Shown here piece after piece: positions 33,976 to 41,501 of a stretch of 64,000 nt of DNA (the stretch's first letter is position 1; every line of letters starts with the position of its first letter). The position numbers and the translations under genes were made by a program. The notes below the pieces were generated by a model, which was given only the letters and a program-made list of their open reading frames with translations, did not search any database and was not told where the DNA came from. The stretch comes from Curtobacterium sp. VKM Ac-2865 (GTDB taxonomy: Bacteria; Actinomycetota; Actinomycetes; Actinomycetales; Microbacteriaceae): assembly GCF_015350905.1 (NCBI RefSeq), contig NZ_JADKRZ010000002.1, forward strand, positions 620,001 to 684,000, given 5' to 3'.

Positions 33976-34024
33976 GGGCGGTCCTGGGTCGGTCCGGGCG
34001 GGTCAGTTCGTGGTGGAGCGGGTG

Positions 34025-34414
34025 TCAGGCCTCGGCGCGGGCGGCGGCCTTGGCGGCGCGCTCGTGCTTCACGCGGGCGTTCTCCTCGTGCACGGCAGCC
34101 TGGGTCGCACGCTCCTGGACGAGCCACTCGGGCTTCTCCACGAGCAGCTGCTTGATCTCGGCCGTGGTCAGCGCGTCCTCGATGCCGGAGCGCGACAGCC
34201 CGGAGATCGAGACACCGAGCTTCTGCGCGACGACGGGTCGCGGGTGCGGGCCGTCGCGGCGGAGCTCCTCGAGCCACGTCGGCGGCTCGGTCCGGAGTTC
34301 CTCGAAGGCGGTCCGCGTGACGGGCGCGTCGCGGAAGGACTCCGGAGCGGCCGACAGCAGGATGCCGAGCTTCTTCGCAGCCGTCTCGGGCTTCATCGTC
34401 TGTTCCTGCGCCAT
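34025..34414 (-). CDS. DUF5997-family protein
   Basis: A 129-residue soluble protein of the DUF5997 group, recognisable from MKPETAAKKLGILLSAAPES and the RPVVAQKLGVSISGLSRSGI segment, which resembles a helix-turn-helix and suggests DNA or nucleoid binding. The C-terminus is rich in Ala, Arg and Glu. It is typically paired divergently with a LysR-substrate-binding-domain gene, as here at 34448. TACCCT (34422-34427, minus strand) lies 7 nt before its ATG. The function of the family is unknown. Confidence 0.8.
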   Translation of the reverse strand: MAQEQTMKPETAAKKLGILLSAAPESFRDAPVTRTAFEELRTEPPTWLEELRRDGPHPRPVVAQKLGVSISGLSRSGIEDALTTAEIKQLLVEKPEWLVQERATQAAVHEENARVKHERAAKAAARAEA

Positions 34415-34421
34415 GGGGTCA

Positions 34422-34440
34422 AGGGTACGGCCCCTATGCT
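34422..34440. promoter_or_regulatory. Back-to-back leaderless promoters
   Basis: TACCCT (minus, 34422-34427) and TATGCT (plus, 34435-34440) each lie 7 nt before a divergent start codon within a 33-nt intergenic region. Both -35 regions must therefore fall inside the opposite coding sequence. Confidence 0.6.
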
Positions 34441-34447
34441 CGGTTGC

Positions 34448-35239
34448 ATGACCGTGGCACTCACCATCGCGTTCGTGCCGGGCGTCTCACCCGCCAAGTG
34501 GGCCAGGGTCTGGCGCGACCGCTTCCCCTCCGTCGAGCTCCGGCTCCGCCCCGTCGGGCAGGGCGACCTCGTCGCGGTGCTCTGCGACGAGGACGACGTC
34601 GTCGACATGGTCTTCGCCAGGATGCCCGTCCCCGAGGACCTCCGCGCCATCCCCCTCTGGACCGAGACCGCCGTCGTGGCGACCCCGAAGGACTCGGACC
34701 TCGCGAAGGCCACCGAGGTCACGGCGGCGCACCTGGAGACCGTCCAGATGATCGACGCCGGGCCCGTCCCCGCGGACGTCGACGCCGCGCTCGACCTCGT
34801 CGAGGCGAACGTCGGCGTGGTCGTCCTCCCGCAGTCACTGTTCCGAAAGGCCAGCCGCAAGGACCTCGTCGCCCGCCCGCTCGCCGACGCCGAGGGCACC
34901 CGGGTCGCGCTGGTCTGGCGCGACGAGGACTCCTCCGAGCTGACGGAGGAGTTCATCGGCGTGGTGCGTGGGCGGACCGCCAACAGCTCGCGGAGCCAGC
35001 CGGACCAGCCAGGAGGCTCGGAGCGGCCCGCCGACGAACCCTCGCGTCCGGCGCGTGGTGCGTCCGGATCCGGGAACGGCTCTCGTTCCAAGGAAGCACC
35101 CGGCGGCAAGGCCAAGGCGAAGTCGCCCGGCGGCGGCAAGTCCGGCGCCGGCAAGAAGTCGAACACCGGCAAGGGGCCCACCCCCGGCCGCGGCAAGATG
35201 CGCGGCAAGCCCAGTCGGGGTTCCAAGGGCAACCGCTGA
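34448..35239 (+). CDS. LysR-substrate-binding-domain protein without DNA-binding domain
   Basis: A 263-residue protein. Residues 5-180 form a LysR-type effector domain (starting LTIAFVPGVSPAKWARVWRD) but no helix-turn-helix precedes it. Residues ~185-263 are a Gly/Lys/Ser-rich basic tail with repeats such as GGGKSGAGKKSNTGKG that could bind nucleic acid. The divergent DUF5997 protein may supply DNA binding; this is inference from their conserved pairing. The tail-coding part (near 35000-35026) carries the GGAGGCTCGGAGCGG repeat motif. A TATGCT box 7 nt before the ATG indicates a leaderless transcript. Confidence 0.82.
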   Translation: MTVALTIAFVPGVSPAKWARVWRDRFPSVELRLRPVGQGDLVAVLCDEDDVVDMVFARMPVPEDLRAIPLWTETAVVATPKDSDLAKATEVTAAHLETVQMIDAGPVPADVDAALDLVEANVGVVVLPQSLFRKASRKDLVARPLADAEGTRVALVWRDEDSSELTEEFIGVVRGRTANSSRSQPDQPGGSERPADEPSRPARGASGSGNGSRSKEAPGGKAKAKSPGGGKSGAGKKSNTGKGPTPGRGKMRGKPSRGSKGNR

Positions 35240-35254
35240 CGACCTGGTCGTCAG
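35236..35254. terminator. Short bidirectional hairpin containing both convergent stop codons
   Basis: CTGACGAC, CTG, GTCGTCAG. The stop codons of the plus-strand gene (35237-35239) and the minus-strand gene (35251-35253) both lie in the stem, exactly as at 13336-13354. Confidence 0.6.
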
Positions 35255-35937
35255 GACAGCACTGCCGCAGCAGCGCGCGCCACGCGGTCGCCGCGCGCTG
35301 ACTCGGCAACCGTCCGCGCCGCGGTGACGACCCGGGCGTCGGCACGCTCGGCCGACCCCCCGTCGAACGGCGGGTGAGGGTCGTACTCGATCTGCAGCTG
35401 GATGCGCTCGGCGGCGTCCTGCCCGGCGAGGTCGGCCGCGAGCCAGAGCGCCATGTCGATGCCCGCGCTCACCCCGGCCGCGGTCAGGACGGCGCCGTCG
35501 ACGACGTACCGCTCGTCCACCGGCGTCGCCCCGAACGCGGCGAGCATCGGCTTCGAGGCCCAGTGCGTCGTCGCCCGCTTGCCCGCGAGCAACCCGGCGG
35601 CACCGAGGACGAACGCCCCCGTGCACACCGAGGTGACCCACGTGGCGTGCTCGGCCTGACGGCGGACGAACGTGACGACGTCGGGGTCGAGCATGGCGTC
35701 GAAGGCACCGTCGCCCCCGGGGACCACGAGGACGTCCGCCGGTGCGGCGTCGGCGAACGTCACGGTCGGCACGAGCGCGAGCCCGCAGTCGCTCGGCACC
35801 GGGTCGAGCGTCGCCGCGACGTACTCCACGCGGGCGCCCGGCACACGACTGAGCACCTGCGCTGGACCGGTCAGGTCGAGCTGCGTCAGGTCCGGGACGA
35901 GCAGGAACGCGATCCGGACGGTGCTCTCGGTCGTCAT
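35251..35937 (-). CDS. DJ-1/PfpI family protein
   Basis: A 228-residue glutamine-amidotransferase-like protein. The nucleophile elbow is SVCTGAFVLGAAGLLAGKRA with the reactive Cys, preceded by VLVVPGGDGAFDAML and followed by THWASK, the pattern of isonitrile-hydratase-like and AraC-sensor-like members. Substrate unknown; no AraC DNA-binding domain is attached. TAGGGT (35945-35950, minus strand) 7 nt before the ATG indicates a leaderless transcript. Confidence 0.88.
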   Translation of the reverse strand: MTTESTVRIAFLLVPDLTQLDLTGPAQVLSRVPGARVEYVAATLDPVPSDCGLALVPTVTFADAAPADVLVVPGGDGAFDAMLDPDVVTFVRRQAEHATWVTSVCTGAFVLGAAGLLAGKRATTHWASKPMLAAFGATPVDERYVVDGAVLTAAGVSAGIDMALWLAADLAGQDAAERIQLQIEYDPHPPFDGGSAERADARVVTAARTVAESARGDRVARAAAAVLS

Positions 35938-36014
35938 GCCCGCGACCCTAGCCCCGGTCGTGTCGTGTCGGTCCGGTCGTCCGCTGTCGGTCCGGTCCGC
36001 CGGCGTCGATCCGG

Positions 36015-36608
36015 TCAGGCCCAGACGCCCGAGCTGCCGCGGCGGTGACTGCCGACGAGGTGCGTGTCGACGATCCCGAGGGCCTCCATCAGCGCGTGCA
36101 TGGTCGTCGGCCCGACGAAGGCGAACCCGCGCTTCCGCAGGGCCTTCGACAGGGCGACGGACTCCTCGCTCGTCGTCGGGACCTCGGCGAAGGTGTGCGG
36201 CTCGGGGGTCGTCGACGGCCGGAAGGACCAGACGAAGTCGGCGAGCCCACCGTCGGCACGCAGGGCGACCGTGGCGTTCGCGTTGGTGATCGTCGCCAGG
36301 ATCTTCGCCCGGTTCCGCACGATGCCGGCGTCGGCCATCAGCCGGTCGACGTCGTGCTCCCCGAAGCCCGCGACGGCGTCCGGGTCGAAGTCGGCGAAGG
36401 CCGCGCGGAACGCCGGACGCTTGGCGAGGATGGTCCGCCACGACAGCCCGGACTGGAAGGCCTCGAGCGAGAGCCGCTCGAACACGCCCCGCTCGTCGTG
36501 GACGGGCATCCCCCACTCGGTGTCGTAGTAGTCCCGCAGCATGGGGTCCGTCGACGCCCACACCGGCCGGGCCAGGCCGTCGTCGTCGCCGATCACGAGG
36601 TCACGCAC
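36015..36608 (-). CDS. tag: DNA-3-methyladenine glycosylase I
   Basis: A 197-residue base-excision-repair enzyme that removes 3-methyladenine. Diagnostic segments are DYYDTEWGMPVHDERGVFER, LEAFQSGLSWRTILAKRPAF and KRGFAFVGPTTMHALMEALG, with conserved Tyr, Trp and Glu in place. The usual zinc-ligand Cys near the N-terminus is not evident, as in several actinobacterial members. The GTG at 36608 is 6 nt after a CAGGAT box. It diverges from aroQ. Confidence 0.92.
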   Translation of the reverse strand: MRDLVIGDDDGLARPVWASTDPMLRDYYDTEWGMPVHDERGVFERLSLEAFQSGLSWRTILAKRPAFRAAFADFDPDAVAGFGEHDVDRLMADAGIVRNRAKILATITNANATVALRADGGLADFVWSFRPSTTPEPHTFAEVPTTSEESVALSKALRKRGFAFVGPTTMHALMEALGIVDTHLVGSHRRGSSGVWA

Positions 36609-36659
36609 GGCACCATCCTGCCCGACCGATCGGCAGCCGGGACCGCACGTGGTCGTCGG

Positions 36660-36665
36660 TAGGCT
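36660..36665 (+). promoter_or_regulatory. -10 box of a leaderless promoter for aroQ
   Basis: TAGGCT lies 6 nt before the ATG at 36672, with no ribosome binding site between. Confidence 0.6.
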
Positions 36666-36671
36666 CGCCGC

Positions 36672-37115
36672 ATGACCGAGCAGTCGCGCATCCTCGTCCT
36701 CAACGGCCCGAACCTCGACATCCTCGGGCGCCGCGACCCGGAGCAGTACGGCACGGTCACGCTCGCGGACATCGAGGGCATCGTCCGCGCAGAGGCCGAG
36801 GTCCATGGGCTCGGCGTCGACTTCCGCCAGACCAACCGCGAGGGCGAGCTCGTCGAGTGGCTGCACGAGGCCCTCGACGACTTCGACGGCGTGGTGATCA
36901 ACCCCGCGGCGTACGCGCACACCTCGGTCGCGCTGCACGACGCCGCCGAGGCGCTGTCCGTCCCCGTGGTCGAGGTCCACATCTCGAACACCTGGAAGCG
37001 CGAGCCCTTCCGGCACGTCGACCACGTGGCCACGGCCGCGACCGCGGTCATCGCCGGGGCCGGCGCTGACGGCTACCGTCTGGCCGTGGCGCACCTGGCG
37101 TCCCTGCGGCGCTGA
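36672..37115 (+). CDS. aroQ: Type II 3-dehydroquinate dehydratase
   Basis: A 147-residue shikimate-pathway enzyme that dehydrates 3-dehydroquinate. The signature LVLNGPNLDILGRRDPEQYG holds the catalytic Tyr and Arg; INPAAYAHTSVAL carries the Asn and substrate contacts; VVEVHISNTWKREPFR holds the catalytic His. Members form dodecamers in the cytoplasm. It is a single-gene unit. Confidence 0.95.
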   Translation: MTEQSRILVLNGPNLDILGRRDPEQYGTVTLADIEGIVRAEAEVHGLGVDFRQTNREGELVEWLHEALDDFDGVVINPAAYAHTSVALHDAAEALSVPVVEVHISNTWKREPFRHVDHVATAATAVIAGAGADGYRLAVAHLASLRR

Positions 37116-37161
37116 CGCGCACGGCGCCGTCGTCGAGACGCCAGCGGACGCCAGCCGCGTC

Positions 37162-37217
37162 GAGATCGCACTTCGTGTCGGGTCCCCGGAGCCGGAGGCG
37201 ACACGGAGTGCGATCTC
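37162..37217. repeat. 56-nt palindromic repeat, copy 1 of 5
   Basis: It runs from GAGATCGCACTTCGTGTCG to GGCGACACGGAGTGCGATCTC with a CCGGAGCC-type centre. Related copies lie at 37313-37368, 52092-52149, 52415-52472 and 52717-52774. Confidence 0.85.
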
Positions 37218-37245
37218 ACCGCGGGGGGGCGAGGAGGGACGGGGC

Positions 37246-37287
37246 GGACGGGAGGCTCGTGGCGGCGCCGGCACGAGCCTCCCGTCC
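37246..37287. repeat. Inverted repeat of the GGACGGGAGGCTCG family
   Basis: GGACGGGAGGCTCGTG pairs with CACGAGCCTCCCGTCC around a GC-rich centre. It sits between the first two copies of the 56-nt palindrome and may terminate aroQ transcription. Confidence 0.7.
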
Positions 37288-37312
37288 GGTGGTGGCGGAC
37301 GCCAGCCGCGTC

Positions 37313-37368
37313 GAGATCGCAGTTCGTGTCGGGTCCCCGGAACCGGAGGCGACACCGAGTGCGATCTC
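37313..37368. repeat. 56-nt palindromic repeat, copy 2 of 5
   Basis: Same arms as copy 1 with a few changes; the 20 nt before both copies (GCGGACGCCAGCCGCGTC) are also identical, so the flank was duplicated with the element. Confidence 0.85.
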
Positions 37369-37406
37369 AGCGGGGGTGGGAGGGAAGGCAGGCGCGAGCG
37401 CGCGCC

Positions 37407-38003
37407 TCAGAAGTCGGCGGGACGACGCAGGTCGGCGGTGGCGGCCGTCGCGAAGCCGCCGCGGATGATCGGGAGCGCGCGCCGCACGGCCTGGTCGATG
37501 CGGAGCTCGAGGTCGAGGCTCGTGATGTCGTAGCCGCCCTCGCGCTTGGTGAAGTCGCGCTCGTTGCCGAACACCCCGAGGGGCAGCGTCGTGGACTGGA
37601 AGAAGCCGAACAGCGGACGCATCTGGTGCTCGACGAGCAGCGCGTGCCGATCACTGCCGCCCGTCGCGGTCAGGAGCACCGGGGTGTCCACGAGGTCGTA
37701 CTGCCCGACCCAGTCGAAGAAGAGCTTGAACGCGCCGGAGTAGGCCGCGCGGAACGCGGGGCTGCCGACGACGAGGACGTCGGCGGACTCGACGGCCTCG
37801 AGCGCGGCGATCGTCGCCGGTGCCATCGAGGCCCGGTCGGACGCTGCGCCGAGGTCGGCCAGCAGCGGCCCGATCTCCACCGTCAGGGTCTCGGCCCCGT
37901 CGAGTTCCTCGCCGAGCCGCGCGACCGTGGCCGCGACCAGCGTCGAGGTCCGGGACGGGTCGGACGGGCTGCCGCTGACGCCGACGACGTGTGCTCCGCT
38001 CAT
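37407..38003 (-). CDS. NAD(P)H-dependent FMN reductase
   Basis: A 198-residue flavodoxin-fold enzyme of the MsuE/SsuE-like group. The FMN phosphate loop is GVSGSPSDPSRTSTLV, followed by VLVVGSPAFRAAYSGAFKLF and VLLTATGGSDRHAL. It supplies reduced FMN to a monooxygenase or acts as a general flavin reductase; no partner gene is adjacent. The ATG at 38003 has no clear ribosome binding site; a GAGCAT box 7 nt upstream suggests a leaderless start. Confidence 0.88.
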   Translation of the reverse strand: MSGAHVVGVSGSPSDPSRTSTLVAATVARLGEELDGAETLTVEIGPLLADLGAASDRASMAPATIAALEAVESADVLVVGSPAFRAAYSGAFKLFFDWVGQYDLVDTPVLLTATGGSDRHALLVEHQMRPLFGFFQSTTLPLGVFGNERDFTKREGGYDITSLDLELRIDQAVRRALPIIRGGFATAATADLRRPADF

Positions 38004-38088
38004 GGGTTCGATGCTCACACGGGCGCCGAGCGGCTGCTCGCGTGTGACGGCATGTGTCGCCCCAGCCGCGCCGCGTACCGTTCGCGGC

Positions 38089-38583
38089 ATGCAGACGTTC
38101 CTGCCCTTCGCCGACTTCCGTGCCTCTGCCGAGGTCCTCGACGACAAGCGGCTCGGCAAGCAACGCGTCGAGACCCTGCAGGTGATGCGTGCGCTGACGC
38201 TGCCCGACTACGGCTGGCAGCACCACCCGGTCACGGCGATGTGGCGCGGGTACCGGCCGGCGCTGATGGCCTACCAGGACGCCACCTGCTCGGTGTGGCT
38301 GGAACGCGGGCACGCCGACACCTGCCTGGCGAAGACACTCGAGGACCTGGCCCGCGTCCCCGAGGACCTGGCCGCCTACGAGCGCGGCGACTACCCGCGA
38401 CCGGCGTGGAACGAGGACGAGCGAGTGCACCTGTCGCACCGCTCGAAGCTCGTGCAGAAGGCGCCGGAGTTCTACCGACCGCTGTTCCCGGACGCGCCGG
38501 ACGACCTCGAGTACGTCTGGCCGGTGCCGTCCTCCAGTGCGCTCAAGCGATCGGCGTCCACCGCGCCCCGTCGCGCCGGGTGA
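38089..38583 (+). CDS. MSMEG_6728-family protein (T4 endonuclease V-like fold)
   Basis: A 164-residue protein that starts MQTFLPFADFRASAEVLDDK and continues RLGKQRVETLQVMRAL, then GWQHHPVTAMWRGY. This matches the actinobacterial family named after MSMEG_6728, distantly related to pyrimidine-dimer DNA glycosylases. Activity is unproven. TACCGT (38076-38081) lies 7 nt before the ATG, so the transcript is probably leaderless. The last 41 nt overlap a convergent small gene. Confidence 0.85.
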   Translation: MQTFLPFADFRASAEVLDDKRLGKQRVETLQVMRALTLPDYGWQHHPVTAMWRGYRPALMAYQDATCSVWLERGHADTCLAKTLEDLARVPEDLAAYERGDYPRPAWNEDERVHLSHRSKLVQKAPEFYRPLFPDAPDDLEYVWPVPSSSALKRSASTAPRRAG

Positions 38584-38833
38584 CCCGGTCCGACCGGATC
38601 TCGACGGTGTCGCGCAGGCCGTCCACCGCGTGGTGGGCGATGGCGACGGCGTCGCTGTCCTCGGCGGCCTCGTAGCGGACGACGGCGCACGGCACACCGC
38701 GCAGCAGGCGGACGTCCTGGGCCTCGACCACGGTCCGCTCGGCGACGAGTCGGGCGGCCTCGGGCAGGACGGCGTCGGGGGCGACCCCGGGGGCGAGGGC
38801 ACCGACGGCGAGGGTCACGCGGTAGGAGGGCAC
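38543..38833 (-). CDS. Small conserved hypothetical protein
   Basis: A 96-residue soluble protein with a predicted alternating beta/alpha pattern (YRVTLAVGALAPGV, RLVAERTVVEAQDVRLLRG, AVVRYEAAEDSDAVAIAHHAV), perhaps a small ferredoxin-like fold. I do not recognise it. The GTG at 38833 follows TAGCGT (38840-38845, minus strand) by 6 nt, the window's standard leaderless layout, which supports a real gene. Its 3' end overlaps the convergent MSMEG_6728-family gene by 41 nt. Confidence 0.7.
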   Translation of the reverse strand: MPSYRVTLAVGALAPGVAPDAVLPEAARLVAERTVVEAQDVRLLRGVPCAVVRYEAAEDSDAVAIAHHAVDGLRDTVEIRSDRVTRRDGARWTPIA

Positions 38834-38886
38834 CCGGTCACGCTAGCGGCGAGCACCGTGCGGTCCGTCGGGGGCACGCGCGGAAG

Positions 38887-38968
38887 TGCACCCGGGCCCG
38901 TCGTGGGTGCGATGTGGACGTCGTTCAGGGGATTGACGTCCCGCAGCCCACGACGGGCCTCGGGTGCA
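38887..38968. repeat. Nested 82-nt inverted repeat
   Basis: The outer arms TGCACCCGGGCCCGTCGTGG and CCACGACGGGCCTCGGGTGC (each with a further terminal base or two) pair with one bulge; an inner GGACGTC/GACGTCC stem (38916-38922 and 38935-38941) surrounds a 12-nt loop. It lies between two minus-strand genes. Confidence 0.75.
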
Positions 38969-39085
38969 GCGGACGGCGGCGACAGGGGTTCGTCTCGCCC
39001 GCTCCGGACGCGGTTTCAGGGTCGCGTCCGGTCTGGTCGCGCCCATCGGGTCCCATGGGGGTGTCGGAACCGAGGGCGCGGGTCC

Positions 39086-39337
39086 TCAGAGGTGTTCGGT
39101 GTCCTCTCGGTACCGCTCCGACTCGGTCGGAACGGGCATGGACCGGCAGAGCATCGGGAGCAGGGCGCTCCCGATCGTGGCGAGCGCACCCACGGCGGCG
39201 ATCAGACCGAGTGGGGCGGTGCCGACGTCGTGTCCGGCTGCCACGGCGAGCGCGAGGACGGTCGCCGGTGCCGGGAGGAGCTGCACCGCTCGGAAGCGGT
39301 CCTCCCGGGGTGTCCGGGTCATCATCGCGTTTGCCAT
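39086..39337 (-). CDS. Small membrane protein of unknown function
   Basis: An 83-residue protein with two hydrophobic segments, PATVLALAVAAGHDVGTAPL and LIAAVGALATIGSALLPML, and charged ends. I do not recognise it. The ATG at 39337 follows CAGAGT (minus strand, 39344-39349) by 6 nt. It is an isolated gene downstream of the nad operon with an 89-nt gap. Confidence 0.65.
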   Translation of the reverse strand: MANAMMTRTPREDRFRAVQLLPAPATVLALAVAAGHDVGTAPLGLIAAVGALATIGSALLPMLCRSMPVPTESERYREDTEHL

Positions 39338-39426
39338 GTGAACACTCTGTCGCAGATCGCTTGTCCGCAGAAGGGGGGACAGGACCCCAGAGATGGAGTA
39401 GAACGTCTAGTACACCCTCAGTGTCG

Positions 39427-40584
39427 TCATCCCATCGCCCGGACGGTCTCGACCGCCGAGGCCACCGCGTCGACGACGAGGGGCACGTCCGCCAGGGTCA
39501 GCCCGGCGTCGAACGTCAGGCGGACGGCACTCCGAGCGACGTCCTCGGGCAGGCCGAGCGCGGTGAGCACGTGCGACGCCTCGGTGCTGCCGGCAGCGCA
39601 CGCGCTCCCCGAGGACGACACGACGTCCCGCTGTTCGAGCTCCAGCAGCACCGTCTCGCCGTTGACCCCGGGCAGCTCCGCCGTCCCGCCGAAGCAGAAG
39701 GACACGTGCCCCGGCAGCCGCGCGGACGGTGACCCGGTCAGCACCGCGCCTGGCACCCGCGCCGTCACACCCGTGATCACCGCGTCCCGCGTCGCGCTCG
39801 CCGTCCGCGCCGCGGTGTCCCGCGCGGCGTCCGACAGCGTCAGCGCCGTGGCCACCGCGACCGCGCCGGCGACGTCCTCGGTGCCGGAGCGTCGGCCCCG
39901 TTCCTGTCCCCCGCCGTGCACGAGCGGCTCCATCGGCACGCCGGCCCGGAGCGCGAGCACGCCGGTGCCCTTCGGCGCACCGAGCTTGTGGCCGGAGAAC
40001 GTCAACGCGTCCACGCCGAGCCGGTCGAGCCCGACCGGCAGCCACGGCGCGGACTGCACGGCGTCGGTGTGGAACCGGGCACCGACCGCGTGCGCGACCG
40101 CGGCGAGCGCGGGGACGTCCTGCACGGTGCCGATCTCGTTGTCGGCGTGCGCGATCGACACGAGCGTGGTGTCGGGCCGGAGCGCCGCGGCCAGCACCGC
40201 AGGCTCGACCAGGCCGTCCCGGTCGACGGGCAGCACCGTGACGGTGAAGTCGTGGAACCGCGCGAGGTAGTCGCAGCTGGCGAGCACCGCCTCGTGCTCG
40301 ATCGCGCTCGTGACGACGTGCCGTCCCCGGGGTGCGGCGAGCGCCAGGCCCTTCACCGCGGTGTTCGCCCCCTCGGTCCCCCCGGCGGTGAACACGACCT
40401 CGGCGGGGCGGCACTCCAGCACCGCGGCGACCTGGGCCCGGGCGTCGGCGAGACCCCGAGCGGCCTGGTCGCCGATGCCGTGGGTCGAGGACGGGTTGCC
40501 GAAGCCGCCGGTGAGCCAGGGCCACATCGCCTCGAGGACCTCGCGGCGGACGGGCGTCGTGGCCGCCCGGTCCAGGTAGAACAC
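39427..40584 (-). CDS. nifS: Cysteine desulfurase, NifS type
   Basis: A 385-residue PLP enzyme that takes sulfur from cysteine for Fe-S clusters. The start VFYLDRAATTPVRREVLEAM is canonical; the PLP lysine lies in TFSGHKLGAPKGTG and the persulfide cysteine in VVSSSGSACAAGS, the short-loop group. The GTG at 40584 lies 5 nt after nadC. As the last gene of nrtR-nadA-nadB-nadC-nifS it probably loads or repairs the [4Fe-4S] cluster of NadA, a recurrent arrangement. Confidence 0.93.
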   Translation of the reverse strand: MFYLDRAATTPVRREVLEAMWPWLTGGFGNPSSTHGIGDQAARGLADARAQVAAVLECRPAEVVFTAGGTEGANTAVKGLALAAPRGRHVVTSAIEHEAVLASCDYLARFHDFTVTVLPVDRDGLVEPAVLAAALRPDTTLVSIAHADNEIGTVQDVPALAAVAHAVGARFHTDAVQSAPWLPVGLDRLGVDALTFSGHKLGAPKGTGVLALRAGVPMEPLVHGGGQERGRRSGTEDVAGAVAVATALTLSDAARDTAARTASATRDAVITGVTARVPGAVLTGSPSARLPGHVSFCFGGTAELPGVNGETVLLELEQRDVVSSSGSACAAGSTEASHVLTALGLPEDVARSAVRLTFDAGLTLADVPLVVDAVASAVETVRAMG

Positions 40585-40589
40585 GCGGG

Positions 40590-41501
40590 TCAGACCGGCG
40601 CGGGGACGGCCGACGGGGCGGCCACGGACATGTCCAGGCCCAGGTCGAGCGCCCGCGCCGAGTGCGTCAGCGCCCCGACCGAGATGACGTCGACCCCTGT
40701 GGCCGCGATCGCCGCGACGGTCTCGAGCGACACCCCGCCGGAGGCCTCGACGAGCGCCCGTCCGGCGACGATGCCGACGCCGGTGACCAGGTCCGCCGGG
40801 CTGAAGTTGTCGAGCATGATCGTGTCCACGCCCGCGGCGACGACGGGTTCGACCTGGTCGATCCGGTCCACCTCGACCTCCAGGTGCACAGTGTGCCCGA
40901 GCCGCTGCCGAGCGCCACGGACGGCGTCGCCGATGCCGATCCCGCTCGCGAGCAGCACCGCCAGGTGGTTGTCCTTCGCGAGCACCGCGTCCGACAGCGA
41001 CGTGCGGTGGTTGTGCCCGCCGCCGCACCGCACCGCGTACCGCTCGAGCGCGCGGAGCCCCGGCGTGGTCTTGCGCGTGTCGACGATCCGCGCACGTGTA
41101 CCGGAGACCGCGTCGACGTACCGCGCGGTGGCCGTCGCGATGCCGGACATCCGCTGCACCAGGTTCAGCGCGACCCGCTCGGCACGGAGCACGGACCGCG
41201 CAGGACCCGACACGGTCGCCAGGACGTCCCCCGCCGCAAAGGGGGCGCCGTCGGCATGGTGCAGCGACACCGTGATCGTCGGGTCGACCGCGTGCATCAC
41301 CGCGACGACGACCTGACCACCGCTGAGCACGCCGGCCTCCCGCGCGCCGAGCGTCGCGGTGGCCGTCGCGGCGGCGGGGATCAGCGTCTCGCTGGTCACG
41401 TCCCCCCAGGGGGCGTCCTCCTCGAGCGCCGTCTCGATGACGCGGCGGAGCACGTGCGGCGGGATGGAGCCGGGGTCGAGGGGCGACGTGGGGCTGGTCA
41501 T
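40590..41501 (-). CDS. nadC: Nicotinate-nucleotide pyrophosphorylase (quinolinate phosphoribosyltransferase)
   Basis: A 303-residue enzyme that makes nicotinate mononucleotide from quinolinate and PRPP. Key segments are EDAPWGDVTSETLI, RIVDTRKTTPGLRALERYAV, GGGHNHRTSLSDAVLAKDNH and MLDNFSPADL, with substrate-binding Arg, His and Lys residues. Its ATG overlaps the nadB stop (ATGA). Confidence 0.95.
   Translation of the reverse strand: MTSPTSPLDPGSIPPHVLRRVIETALEEDAPWGDVTSETLIPAAATATATLGAREAGVLSGGQVVVAVMHAVDPTITVSLHHADGAPFAAGDVLATVSGPARSVLRAERVALNLVQRMSGIATATARYVDAVSGTRARIVDTRKTTPGLRALERYAVRCGGGHNHRTSLSDAVLAKDNHLAVLLASGIGIGDAVRGARQRLGHTVHLEVEVDRIDQVEPVVAAGVDTIMLDNFSPADLVTGVGIVAGRALVEASGGVSLETVAAIAATGVDVISVGALTHSARALDLGLDMSVAAPSAVPAPV

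Noticed and set aside
37162-37368. A CRISPR-like array of repeats
   Set aside because: Only two copies here, spaced by an unrelated hairpin, each itself a full palindrome with no cas genes nearby.
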